IMG/VR virus record: IMGVR_UViG_3300040856_000649
Span: 1-21,236 of that record
DNA: 21,236 nucleotides
Reading direction: 5' to 3' (one strand)
Origin: a virus
Numbering within the stretch: the first letter of the stretch is position 1; every line of letters begins with the position of its first letter. The notes beneath the pieces were generated by a model. The model ran no database searches. It had not been told where the DNA came from and was given only the letters and a program-made list of their open reading frames with translations. Shown piece after piece: positions 1 to 6,459 of the stretch. The translations under genes were made by a program, and so were the position numbers.

Positions 1-695
1 AACATTTAAACTTAAACTTATTAACTGAGGGACTTCCGTTAACGGATGTTCAAACTTTATATCATGAATTCTTTTATAGAAAAGATTATCAATGGTGGCG
101 TGACGTTGAGCTTGGTGATACTGTTGTCGATATTGGTGCTTGTGTTGGCTTTTTTGTATGTCATGCTTTGGATCGTGGTGCTAATCGTATCATTGCCGTT
201 GAGCCTTCTCGCCCTCATCTCAAAACGCTTATAAGAAACATATCGGATTATTTTATTGACCACGGAAAGGTTCCTGTCTTACCTATTGAGGCCGGGATTG
301 GTTCAACAGCAAATCATTTTGCGAATGTCTATTCAGACCATAAAGATTATAAAAAGATGTCTTTCTTAGATCTTGTAGTTGATTACGATATCCCAAAGAT
401 AGATTATTTAAAAATTGATTGTGAAGGTGGAGAGTATGGTATCTTTACCGAAATGAATCTTCCGTATTTGAAAAACAACGTAAAACATATTGCTTGCGAG
501 TTTCATTTAAACGCATACAGCGGTTGTGTTAAACAATGGCAAAAATTTCGCGATGGTCTATTAAGAGAATTTGATGTTAATCAAGTAAGATTCCTCGAAC
601 ATGAAGATAGAGAAAAAGCTTACGACGATGAGTTTTTAAATAAAGGAGACTTTAGTAAGTGGTGTTCCTTTATGTTGTTTATTACCAATTCTTAA
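1..695 (+). CDS. FkbM-family SAM-dependent methyltransferase (5' end outside window)
   Basis: The frame is open from base 3, so the gene enters from the left edge; the internal ATG at 168 is not its start, because the SAM-binding motif VVDIGACVGFF lies upstream of it. Further motifs are AVEPS (end of the second SAM-fold strand) and KIDCEGGEYGIF, the usual KIDxEGxE element of FkbM-type methyltransferases. These enzymes O-methylate small molecules or sugars, and in phages they often sit with glycan or surface genes; the substrate here is unknown. It shares layout and motifs with the minus-strand neighbour (KDYxWW, then TVVDIGA), so the two are paralogues. The 3' ends overlap by 14 bases, with no terminator between them. 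Family assignment is firm; role is not. Confidence 0.85.
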   Translation, partial: HLNLNLLTEGLPLTDVQTLYHEFFYRKDYQWWRDVELGDTVVDIGACVGFFVCHALDRGANRIIAVEPSRPHLKTLIRNISDYFIDHGKVPVLPIEAGIGSTANHFANVYSDHKDYKKMSFLDLVVDYDIPKIDYLKIDCEGGEYGIFTEMNLPYLKNNVKHIACEFHLNAYSGCVKQWQKFRDGLLREFDVNQVRFLEHEDREKAYDDEFLNKGDFSKWCSFMLFITNS

Positions 696-1380
696 CATAT
701 ATCATAAATGTATTTGGAAGGTGATCTTCCCAATCATCATACCAAATCTTTTCTCTCAAAGCTTCATCTTTAAATAGTAACCTATTCTTAAGTGGAGTTA
801 AAATTTCTTCTCTCCATTTCTCAAAGATCTTTTTCGTATTATATCGTTTATCCATATAACAACGAATCGCAATGAATCGTGTTCGGTCCATACAGAAAGG
901 TAATATATCAGGACATAAGATATTATATTCTGCTCCCCAAGCGTCTATCTTTAAATAATCAATAAACTCTAAATTATTCCAATAAGTGATTTCGGCAAGA
1001 GTCATAACTCTCGGTTCTTCACCTTCAACCATCGTTTGCGATTTGTAAATTGTTTGTCTATCTACATCCTTTCCAATCGCAGCATTGATTGCTTTAACTT
1101 TGACTTGCTCAGGTGGTGTATCAATTATGTGGTCAGATACATTTTTAATCGCAGCTTTAAGTAATCGTCTGTTAGGTTCAATCATTAAGACTTTGCCTGC
1201 ACCTGCCTCTAAAGCTTTCTTTGAAAATAATCCAATGTTTGCTCCAATGTCGACGACAGTACCACCTGCTTGTATTTCAGACCACCAATCGTAGTCCTTT
1301 CCAAGTATGATTTGATTATGTAATGTTGAGATTTCTTGAATTGTCAGCCCAGCTGTATCAAGGTCGTGAATGTTTTGCAT
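682..1380 (-). CDS. FkbM-family methyltransferase paralogue, possibly diverged active site
   Basis: A 232-residue protein with an intact SAM-binding motif, TVVDIGANIGLF, near residue 40, then MIEPN. It aligns with the protein encoded at 1-695 over essentially its whole length (KDYDWW, VVDIGA, YLKIDxxGxEY), so this is an inverted duplication of a family member. The usual KIDxEGAE element reads KIDAWGAE here, losing the first acidic residue, and the later acidic position (CEFH in the paralogue) reads RCY. The copy may therefore act on another substrate or be weakened. It is the only leftward gene seen in the window. A late-promoter-like TATAAATA box on its strand lies about 47 bases upstream; its ribosome binding site is weak. 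Confidence 0.82.
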   Translation of the reverse strand: MQNIHDLDTAGLTIQEISTLHNQIILGKDYDWWSEIQAGGTVVDIGANIGLFSKKALEAGAGKVLMIEPNRRLLKAAIKNVSDHIIDTPPEQVKVKAINAAIGKDVDRQTIYKSQTMVEGEEPRVMTLAEITYWNNLEFIDYLKIDAWGAEYNILCPDILPFCMDRTRFIAIRCYMDKRYNTKKIFEKWREEILTPLKNRLLFKDEALREKIWYDDWEDHLPNTFMIYVKNW

Positions 1381-1395
1381 GATTTAGTCCAATCT

Positions 1396-1403
1396 AATAA
1401 ATA
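1396..1403 (+). promoter_or_regulatory. Candidate late promoter (AATAAATA) for the tail-tube-like gene
   Basis: AATAAATA matches the T4-type late box recognised by gp55 (TATAAATA in T4; the first base is less fixed in marine relatives). It lies 42 bases before the ATG at 1446, in the 65-base gap between divergent genes. A late promoter suits a structural gene. The box is short and the region AT-rich, so chance is possible. Confidence 0.45.
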
Positions 1404-1426
1404 GTATAGTTAACAATTGATAAATC

Positions 1427-1434
1427 TATTTATA
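1427..1434 (-). promoter_or_regulatory. Candidate late promoter (TATAAATA) for the minus-strand methyltransferase
   Basis: The plus strand reads TATTTATA, which is exactly the T4 late consensus TATAAATA on the minus strand. It is about 47 bases upstream of the start codon at 1380. It faces the plus-strand late box at 1396-1403, so the two transcripts would overlap at their 5' ends. Confidence 0.55.
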
Positions 1435-1445
1435 GGAAATAGTAC

Positions 1446-1937
1446 ATGACAGAAATAATTAATAATTACTTATCTCCGACAAACTTCTCTGTTAGTATTC
1501 AGAGGTTGCCTCACGTTGAGTTTTTTACGCAAAAGGCAGCCGTTCCAAGTTTAACCGCTTCGGCAATAGAACTAAGTTCTCCAACGAATCCTTTTTACGA
1601 AGTACCACAGAACATTTCATATACTGATTTAGAATTAACATTTATCGTTGATGAAAATATGAATAATTATAAAGAAGTGCTTAATTGGATGGAAGGTATT
1701 TCTGGTCCAGAATCAACCAACCAAACAAAAAGCTTACTTGCTGCGAATGGATTTAAATCAGATATTATATTAACGATTACTAATTCTCATAAAAATCCAC
1801 ATGTGCAGTTTACATTTAAAGATAGTTTCCCTACATCGTTAGGAGCAATTAATCTTGACGTAAATGTTCAAGATGTTTCTTATGCAACATGTTCGGTCAC
1901 AATGAGATACGATACATTTACAATGCAACAGCTGTAA
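1446..1937 (+). CDS. Tail-tube-like virion structural protein
   Basis: 163 residues. The N-terminal half, with LSPTNFSVSIQRLPHVEFF followed by KAAVPSL, resembles the gp19/tail-tube-type proteins of marine T4-like phages, in which a beta strand reading NFxVxIxRLPNVxFF is followed by an xVPSLT turn. VDENMNNYKEVLNWMEGI is the usual central helix of these proteins. Such proteins assemble as rings in the tail tube or tube initiator. I cannot tell whether this is the major tube protein or a paralogue, since the other tail genes are outside the window. AGGA precedes the ATG by 8 bases, and a late-promoter-like box is just upstream. A sigma70 promoter for uvsY begins 7 bases after its stop. Confidence 0.6.
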   Translation: MTEIINNYLSPTNFSVSIQRLPHVEFFTQKAAVPSLTASAIELSSPTNPFYEVPQNISYTDLELTFIVDENMNNYKEVLNWMEGISGPESTNQTKSLLAANGFKSDIILTITNSHKNPHVQFTFKDSFPTSLGAINLDVNVQDVSYATCSVTMRYDTFTMQQL

Positions 1938-1944
1938 ATAACTA

Positions 1945-1973
1945 TTGACATTTATATACAAATAGTGTATAAT
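1945..1973 (+). promoter_or_regulatory. sigma70 promoter P1 (uvsY-uvsW unit)
   Basis: TTGACA at 1945-1950 and TATAAT at 1968-1973 with a 17-base spacer, both perfect consensus, in the context CTATTGACATTTATAT. It begins 7 bases after the preceding stop codon. The expected transcription start is about 1980, giving a leader of about 24 bases. Confidence 0.9.
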
Positions 1974-2003
1974 AGATATGTAATTAATAGTTTGAGATAG
2001 ATT

Positions 2004-2441
2004 ATGGACACAAATGATATAGCGGCCATTTGGGCGCAAGACTCACCAATTGATGAAACGAACTTGGTCGGTGAAAGTAAAAGAATTCCCCAACTTCATA
2101 GTAAGTACTATAATCTTTATTATAGAGAAGTCTTACGTGTAAAGAAACTTAAAGCCGAATATAAAGAACTTGAAATGGAGAAGCGTAATTATTACGACGG
2201 CTCAATGGATGAGTTAACTTTAAAGGAAAAAGGTTGGAAGCCGTTTCAGTTAAAAGTATTAAGAAACGATTTAGACAAATACATTCAAGCAGATAAAGAT
2301 ATTATTAAGTTAAGTCTTACAATTGATTTCCATAGCGCAAATGCAAACTATCTTGAAGATATAATTAAAACAATACACAGTAGGAATTTTGTAATTAAGA
2401 ATATGATTGATATTCTAAAATTCCAATCCGGAGATTATTAA
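2004..2441 (+). CDS. uvsY: UvsY recombination mediator
   Basis: 145 residues, close to the T4 protein. UvsY loads the UvsX recombinase onto ssDNA covered with gp32. The sequence fits marine UvsY proteins: an N-terminal IWxxDSPIDETNL segment, IPQLHSKY at about residues 28-35, a charged helix with RVKKLKAEYKELEMEKRNYYDG, then LKEKGWKPFQLKVLRNDLDKY and a C-terminal helix ending near IKNMIDILKF. It is the first gene after P1, followed with a one-base TAATG overlap by a small membrane protein and then uvsW, matching the uvsY/uvsW linkage of T4-like phages. No strong Shine-Dalgarno is seen in the leader. uvsX and gene 32 are not in this window. Confidence 0.85.
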   Translation: MDTNDIAAIWAQDSPIDETNLVGESKRIPQLHSKYYNLYYREVLRVKKLKAEYKELEMEKRNYYDGSMDELTLKEKGWKPFQLKVLRNDLDKYIQADKDIIKLSLTIDFHSANANYLEDIIKTIHSRNFVIKNMIDILKFQSGDY

Positions 2442-2665
2442 TGTACAATAAATTTATGGAATGGGCGTGGAAGCAGGAAGATGAGATAAAACCTGAACCT
2501 AAAGTAATTGATATGATGGCAGATGATGTTGACCCAAACGAGGTCACCATTGAAAATGCTTATAAGACAAGATGGATTTGGTATCATACTATTTTAGCAA
2601 TAGGTATCTTTTTCACTAACATATTATTAACAGCAATCCTGGTGGTCTTGGCACTTAAATTATGA
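2441..2665 (+). CDS. Small single-pass membrane protein between uvsY and uvsW
   Basis: 74 residues. The N-terminal 40 are polar and acidic (MEWAWKQEDEIKPEPK, then MADDVDPNEV). Residues about 47-70 form one hydrophobic segment ending in LALKL, so this is probably a single-pass membrane protein. It shares one base with the uvsY stop (TAATG) and four with the uvsW start (ATGA), so it is translationally coupled to both. I recognise no family. Its place inside a recombination operon could reflect a membrane anchor, but that is a guess. Confidence 0.7.
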   Translation: MYNKFMEWAWKQEDEIKPEPKVIDMMADDVDPNEVTIENAYKTRWIWYHTILAIGIFFTNILLTAILVVLALKL

Positions 2666-4152
2666 GTGAACGAATAGAAGTAGAATATATTAATTCGGTA
2701 TATATGCGTATCAAAGCAGATGCGGGTATGAAGTCTGAATTATCTGAGTTCTTTGCTTTCAAACCTGAAGGTTATCAATTCAGTCCAAAATATAAAGCAA
2801 GAGTATGGGATGGTACAATTCGTTTGTTTCAACCTATGCGACCTGTTCTATATGTTGGTTTATATCCTCACTTACAAAAGTTTTGCGAACAGCGCGATTA
2901 TATATTAGATGCTCCATCTGAAATTGGTGAAAAGGAAATTATTGAAAAAGGTTATGTTGAAGAACTTGCGGAATCTATTAGTTGTAAGTTCAAGCCTCGT
3001 GATTATCAGATAGAGTATATTGAAAATGCGTTAAAGAATCGTAGGTCTTTATCACTATCTCCGACTTCATCAGGTAAGTCGTTAATCATTTATTTAATTC
3101 AGCAGCACTATTATCAAACATTTGGTTTACGGACATTGATTATTGTTCCGACCATTTCATTAGTACATCAAATGTCAGGTGACTTTGTAGATTATGGTTG
3201 TGAAGATGAAATATACACAATTCAAGGCGGAGTAGATAAAAACACCAAAGCTCCTATTGTTATCTCTACATGGCAATCTTTAATTAAACAGCCCAAGGAT
3301 TGGTTCCGTCAATTTGGTTGTGTGATGGGAGATGAGGCTCATACCTTTCAAGCAAAGTCATTAACAAAAATTATGCATAACCTTGAGGACTGTCAATTCC
3401 GTCATGGATTTACAGGTACACTCAAATCTTCAGAAAGCAAAACACATAGGTTAGTATTAGAAGGTTGCTTTGGAGAAGTTAAGAAGGTTATATCAACGAA
3501 GAAACTTATGGACGAAGGTACTGTTGCTAACTTTGAAGTTAAGGCAATTGTATTGAATCATAGTAACGAAGCAAAACAAAACTTTAAGAAAGCAATGGCA
3601 AGTGTAAAGGAATCAGTTCGTAAATGGCCTGCTGAAAGAGAATTTATTGTTAACCATGAAAAGAGAAACAATTTTATTCGTAATCTCGTTCATTCTCTTG
3701 AAGACCAAAACAATTTGATTCTATTTGACTTGGTTGAGAAACATGGTAAGATCCTTGCTCCTTTATTAGAAAAAGAAGGACGTGAGTTACATTTTATATA
3801 CGGTGCAACAAAAGGAGAAGAACGTGAAAGAATTCGACATTTGGTTGAAAATGATCCTAACAAGAAACATGATATTCTTGCCTCATACGGAGTATTTAGT
3901 ACCGGTGTTAATATACGTAGGCTCGACAATGTAATCTTTGCCTCTTCGAGTAAATCGGAGATTAAAGTATTACAATCAATTGGTAGAAGTTTGCGTAAAG
4001 CGGAGGACTCGCAGAATGCGGTCCTCTATGATATCGCTGATGATTTATCGGTGGGGAGTTTTGAAAATTATACTCTCAAACACTTTAAACAGAGAATTGA
4101 GATTTACTCGACTGAGGAATTTCCATTTAAAATATTTACAATTGACATTTAA
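2662..4152 (+). CDS. uvsW: UvsW recombination helicase
   Basis: 496 residues, about the length of T4 UvsW (503). This superfamily 2 helicase branch-migrates Holliday junctions, regresses forks and unwinds R-loops, which in T4 shuts down origin-dependent initiation. In order: an N-terminal beta-rich domain (residues 1-105), RDYQ at 113-116, Walker A PTSSGKS at 134-140, DEAH at 224-227, motif III TGT at 251-253, and motif VI QSIGRSLR at 438-445. All helicase motifs appear intact. The start overlaps the upstream stop as ATGA. A perfect-consensus promoter on the opposite strand just beyond its 3' end points back into this gene. Confidence 0.95.
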   Translation: MSERIEVEYINSVYMRIKADAGMKSELSEFFAFKPEGYQFSPKYKARVWDGTIRLFQPMRPVLYVGLYPHLQKFCEQRDYILDAPSEIGEKEIIEKGYVEELAESISCKFKPRDYQIEYIENALKNRRSLSLSPTSSGKSLIIYLIQQHYYQTFGLRTLIIVPTISLVHQMSGDFVDYGCEDEIYTIQGGVDKNTKAPIVISTWQSLIKQPKDWFRQFGCVMGDEAHTFQAKSLTKIMHNLEDCQFRHGFTGTLKSSESKTHRLVLEGCFGEVKKVISTKKLMDEGTVANFEVKAIVLNHSNEAKQNFKKAMASVKESVRKWPAEREFIVNHEKRNNFIRNLVHSLEDQNNLILFDLVEKHGKILAPLLEKEGRELHFIYGATKGEERERIRHLVENDPNKKHDILASYGVFSTGVNIRRLDNVIFASSSKSEIKVLQSIGRSLRKAEDSQNAVLYDIADDLSVGSFENYTLKHFKQRIEIYSTEEFPFKIFTIDI

Positions 4153-4181
4153 CTTAGATATACCTTAAAGCCGATAGACTT

Positions 4182-4210
4182 ATTATACAAGGAGTTCGGA
4201 GACTTGTCAA
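4182..4210 (-). promoter_or_regulatory. Antisense sigma70 promoter aimed into uvsW
   Basis: On the minus strand, TTGACA (4210-4205) and TATAAT (4187-4182) are both perfect with a 17-base spacer. The box is preceded by CTA, giving the same CTATTGACA core as the forward promoters. It is divergent from P2, and the two are symmetric about position 4235 across an AT-rich segment that could act as a shared UP element. The transcript would start near 4175 and run antisense through uvsW. No convincing leftward gene lies nearby; the next is at 1380. Confidence 0.75.
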
Positions 4211-4266
4211 TAGAAAAAATGAAAAAAGTTTAATTAATTTCATATTTGTACATTGTCTATTGACAA
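4204..4266. repeat. 11-bp inverted repeat formed by divergent promoter -35 regions
   Basis: Bases 4204-4214 (TTGTCAATAGA) are the exact reverse complement of 4256-4266 (TCTATTGACAA). The arms hold the -35 boxes of the antisense promoter and of P2. The 41 bases between are very AT-rich and include the palindrome TTAATTAA at 4230-4237. It could serve as a bidirectional promoter or a regulator site, or fold as a hairpin in read-through RNA. Confidence 0.8.
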
Positions 4267-4288
4267 AACAGCAAATATAGATTATAAT
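4260..4288 (+). promoter_or_regulatory. sigma70 promoter P2 (gene 55 unit)
   Basis: TTGACA at 4260-4265 and TATAAT at 4283-4288 with a 17-base spacer, preceded by CTA. Unlike the other forward promoters it is over 100 bases from the preceding stop codon, because the divergent antisense promoter lies in between. The leader is about 28 bases and contains AAGGAG. Confidence 0.9.
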
Positions 4289-4322
4289 AACTACTAATTT
4301 AATACAAGGAGACTAGCTTGAA

Positions 4323-4805
4323 ATGGCTAAGAAAAGAAATTACGTAAACAACAAAGATCTCCTTGCCGCATTAATTGATTATAGAGAAAGATGCGCTGAG
4401 GCAGAAGAATGTGGAGAAACTAATCCACAAGTACCCGATTATATCGGTAAATGTATTATGATGATTGCACAAAGATTGGCAACAAGACCAAACTTCAGCG
4501 GTTATATGTATAAGGAAGAAATGATTTCAGACGGAATTGAAAACTGCCTACAATATATACATAACTTTAATCCAGAAAAATCTCAAAACCCATTTGCTTA
4601 TTTTACTCAAATCATTTGGTATGCATTCCTAAGAAGGATCTCTAAAGAGAAAAAGCAAATGTATATCAAGTTCAAAGCATCCCAAAGACAAATGCATGAC
4701 AATGAAGTATTTGATTCTATGGGACAAGAGGTAACTGGCAATCAGCTACCTGACTATATTAACGAATTCATTGATGACTTCGAAAATAAACTAAAGAAAA
4801 AATAA
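4323..4805 (+). CDS. 55: Late-transcription sigma factor gp55
   Basis: 160 residues (T4 gp55 is 185). gp55 replaces host sigma70 on RNA polymerase, recognises the TATAAATA late box and works with the sliding clamp and gp33. The sequence has a sigma region-2-like core: YKEEMISDGIENCLQYIHNF, then FNPEKSQNPFAYFTQIIWYAFLRRISKEKKQ at about residues 82-111. The start is the ATG at 4323, 11 bases after AAGGAG (4306-4311); the nearer TTG at 4318 is out of frame. Late-type boxes elsewhere in the window (1396, 1427, 13385, 17567) are its expected targets. The C-terminus is basic (KLKKK) and lacks an obvious terminal clamp-binding peptide. Confidence 0.88.
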   Translation: MAKKRNYVNNKDLLAALIDYRERCAEAEECGETNPQVPDYIGKCIMMIAQRLATRPNFSGYMYKEEMISDGIENCLQYIHNFNPEKSQNPFAYFTQIIWYAFLRRISKEKKQMYIKFKASQRQMHDNEVFDSMGQEVTGNQLPDYINEFIDDFENKLKKK

Positions 4806-4815
4806 TAAGGACGTA

Positions 4816-5247
4816 ATGAAAGTATTAGTATTTGGATTACCAGGTAGTGGTAAGAGCACGTTATCAGAACCGCTCGCAGAGCAGGTTGAAGGTGTCTGGA
4901 TTAACGCAGACGCAGTAAGAGAAAAATATAATGATTGGGATTTCAGCACTGAAGGCCGAATGAGGCAAGCAGCTCGTATGAGACATCTCGCAGACGGAGT
5001 AAGTATGGCAGGTAAGATTGCGATTACTGATTTCGTTTGTCCTTTTCAAAAGGCAAGAGATGAGTTTGAACCTGATTATGTTATTTGGATGAATACTATT
5101 GAGGAAGGTAGATTTGAAGATACGAATAAAGTATTTGAAGCTCCTCATCCTGATAGTATTGATTATATAGTCGATGCATTTCGTCCAAATGAAGAATTGA
5201 AAATTGAACCAATTCTAGAAAAGGCTTTTAGACAATGGCAGAGTTAG
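4816..5247 (+). CDS. P-loop kinase, adenylylsulfate (APS) kinase-like
   Basis: 143 residues beginning with a Walker A loop, GLPGSGKST at residues 7-15. WINADAVREKYNDWDFS matches the APS-kinase pattern of a nucleotide/substrate-contacting aspartate and arginine, and RFEDTNKVFEAP is typical of CysC-like proteins. APS kinase converts adenylylsulfate to PAPS. The protein is shorter than bacterial CysC (about 200), so a related small-molecule kinase is possible. AAGGA precedes the ATG by about 5 bases, and the gene follows gp55 by 10. It overlaps the DUF2061 gene by 13 bases. Family is fairly sure; substrate is inferred. Confidence 0.7.
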   Translation: MKVLVFGLPGSGKSTLSEPLAEQVEGVWINADAVREKYNDWDFSTEGRMRQAARMRHLADGVSMAGKIAITDFVCPFQKARDEFEPDYVIWMNTIEEGRFEDTNKVFEAPHPDSIDYIVDAFRPNEELKIEPILEKAFRQWQS

Positions 5248-5453
5248 AAAAGAAACGTCATTTGGCAAAAGCAGTGACATGGAGAATCATCGCATCGACA
5301 GTTACCGCTCTCATTGCATTATATTTTGGTTTACCTCAAAAAGCAGTAGGCGCAGTATTCTTTGCTGATTTGGTGATAAAGTTTTTCTTGTATTATGGTC
5401 ATGAAAGATTATGGTATAAGTATATAAAATATGGAGTAAAGCAAAATGTTTGA
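5235..5453 (+). CDS. DUF2061-type small membrane protein
   Basis: 72 residues. The N-terminal KKRHLAKAVTWRIIASTVTA is characteristic of the DUF2061 family of predicted membrane proteins. Two hydrophobic segments lie at about residues 19-32 and 37-55, with a basic aromatic tail (HERLWYKYIKYG). The biochemical role of the family is not known. Its start lies inside the end of the APS-kinase-like gene and its end overlaps the next gene by 8 bases, so the three are tightly coupled. I recall DUF2061 proteins occurring with APS-kinase-like domains in marine bacteria, which would fit here, but I could not check that. Confidence 0.75.
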   Translation: MAELEKKRHLAKAVTWRIIASTVTALIALYFGLPQKAVGAVFFADLVIKFFLYYGHERLWYKYIKYGVKQNV

Positions 5454-5871
5454 CATGGAGAACGCATTCGATTTTAAGAAACCAACAGTTCAAATGTTGG
5501 GAAGATGGCAACCTTGGCATGAAGGTCATACAAAATTATTTGAAAAGGCCTTGACATTGACGGGACAAGTTGTTATAATGGTACGTGAAGTATATGGATT
5601 TGAAGGTGATGCTGGTGCAGGACGCACTGTTGCTCAAACCGATAATCCTTTTGGAGAGATTGCTGTCATTGACGGTATTAAGAAAGGTCTTGGTGATGCG
5701 GGCTATGAAGAAGGTCGCGAATATATGATTATGGCCGTTCCTAATATCGTCGACATCAGTTACGGTCGTGGAGTAGGTTATACATTTACAGAACACGATC
5801 TTGGTGAAGATGTACATAAAATCTCTGCAACCAAAATTCGCGAACAAATGAGAGAAGAAGGTAAATTATGA
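5446..5871 (+). CDS. HIGH-superfamily nucleotidyltransferase (adenylyltransferase-like)
   Basis: 141 residues. GRWQPWHEGH at about residues 19-28 is the nucleotide-binding HxGH loop, and ISATKIR at 126-132 is the second signature (ISxTxxR). The fold is that of nucleotidyltransferases such as NadM-type NMN adenylyltransferase or the small ATP-sulfurylase-like enzymes; the motif TDNPF also recalls these groups. Next to an APS-kinase-like gene, an adenylyl transfer to sulfate or to a pyridine nucleotide are both possible. The start overlaps DUF2061 by 8 bases and the end overlaps def as ATGA. A perfect sigma70 promoter lies inside the reading frame at 5551-5579. Confidence 0.78.
   Translation: MFDMENAFDFKKPTVQMLGRWQPWHEGHTKLFEKALTLTGQVVIMVREVYGFEGDAGAGRTVAQTDNPFGEIAVIDGIKKGLGDAGYEEGREYMIMAVPNIVDISYGRGVGYTFTEHDLGEDVHKISATKIREQMREEGKL
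5551..5579 (+). promoter_or_regulatory. Intragenic sigma70 promoter ahead of def-47-46
   Basis: TTGACA at 5551-5556 and TATAAT at 5574-5579 with a 17-base spacer, both perfect, inside the nucleotidyltransferase reading frame (codons for LTLTGQVVIM). It lacks the upstream CTA of the other promoters. It would start a transcript near 5586 covering def, 47 and 46 without gene 55. A chance full match with ideal spacing in coding DNA is unlikely but not excluded. Confidence 0.6.
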
Positions 5872-6458
5872 ATTTAGTAAAAAGTACAGACCCAATCTTA
5901 CAAAAAGAATTAGCTGATGTTGATTTGAAGAATCCGGGATTTGACCCAAAAGAATTAAAAGAACAAATGACAGAGCTAATGGTTTCCAAAAGAGGTCTAG
6001 GTCTATCTGCTTGTCAAGTTGGCCTTGACCATAAGTTGTTTATTATTGGGGAGAATAAAGAAAACTGCATGATGTTTATCAATCCTGAAGTTATTTCAGT
6101 ATCAGAAGAAACTGAATTGGACGTTGAAGGTTGTTTAAGTTATCCAGATATGTTTATTCGATTAGCAAGGCCTAAACAAGTTGAAGCAAAATGGTATGAT
6201 GAAGAACTTAAGGAACAGAGTGGTTCTTTTGAAGGTTATACCGCAAGATGTTTCTTACATGAATTTGACCACTTATATGGAGTTGTATATAAAGATAAAG
6301 TATCTCGACTCAAGTGGGATCGTGCAAGAACAAAGAAAGATAAAATTACAAAACAACGAAATAAGCTTATGGCATATTTACAATCTGCCCAATCAACAAT
6401 TAATCAAGTTGAGTTGAGAGGACAAGAAGTAGCTGCAGAAGTAGCTGCCGAGGATTAA
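5868..6458 (+). CDS. def: Peptide deformylase
   Basis: 196 residues with all three family motifs: GLGLSACQ at 43-50 (motif I), EGCLS at 87-91 (motif II, metal-binding Cys) and HEFDH at 131-135 (motif III, two metal-binding His and the catalytic Glu). The enzyme removes the formyl group from nascent proteins. Phage-encoded deformylases are known in marine myoviruses. Compared with short cyanophage versions this one keeps a C-terminal helical extension rich in K, Q and A (about residues 150-196) of unknown function. Coupled by ATGA to the upstream gene; gene 47 starts one base after its stop. Confidence 0.93.
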   Translation: MNLVKSTDPILQKELADVDLKNPGFDPKELKEQMTELMVSKRGLGLSACQVGLDHKLFIIGENKENCMMFINPEVISVSEETELDVEGCLSYPDMFIRLARPKQVEAKWYDEELKEQSGSFEGYTARCFLHEFDHLYGVVYKDKVSRLKWDRARTKKDKITKQRNKLMAYLQSAQSTINQVELRGQEVAAEVAAED

Positions 6459-6459
6459 C

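Noticed and set aside
2108-2125. Perfect inverted repeat CTATAAT/ATTATAG in uvsY
   Set aside because: Explained by codons for Tyr-Tyr-Asn-Leu-Tyr-Tyr; AT-only stem with no T-run, so not a terminator.
3370-3396. Minus-strand TTGACA with CATAAT inside uvsW
   Set aside because: Spacer of only 15 bases and an imperfect -10 box in coding sequence.
4142-4164. TTGACATTTA at the end of uvsW as a promoter
   Set aside because: It matches the -35 of the P family, but no -10-like hexamer lies 16-18 bases downstream.
4204-4233. Nine-codon frame from TTG after GGAG, upstream of gene 55
   Set aside because: Too short, with a poor start, and it lies inside the divergent promoter region; the similarity of its AAGGAG context to the gene 55 leader is probably chance.
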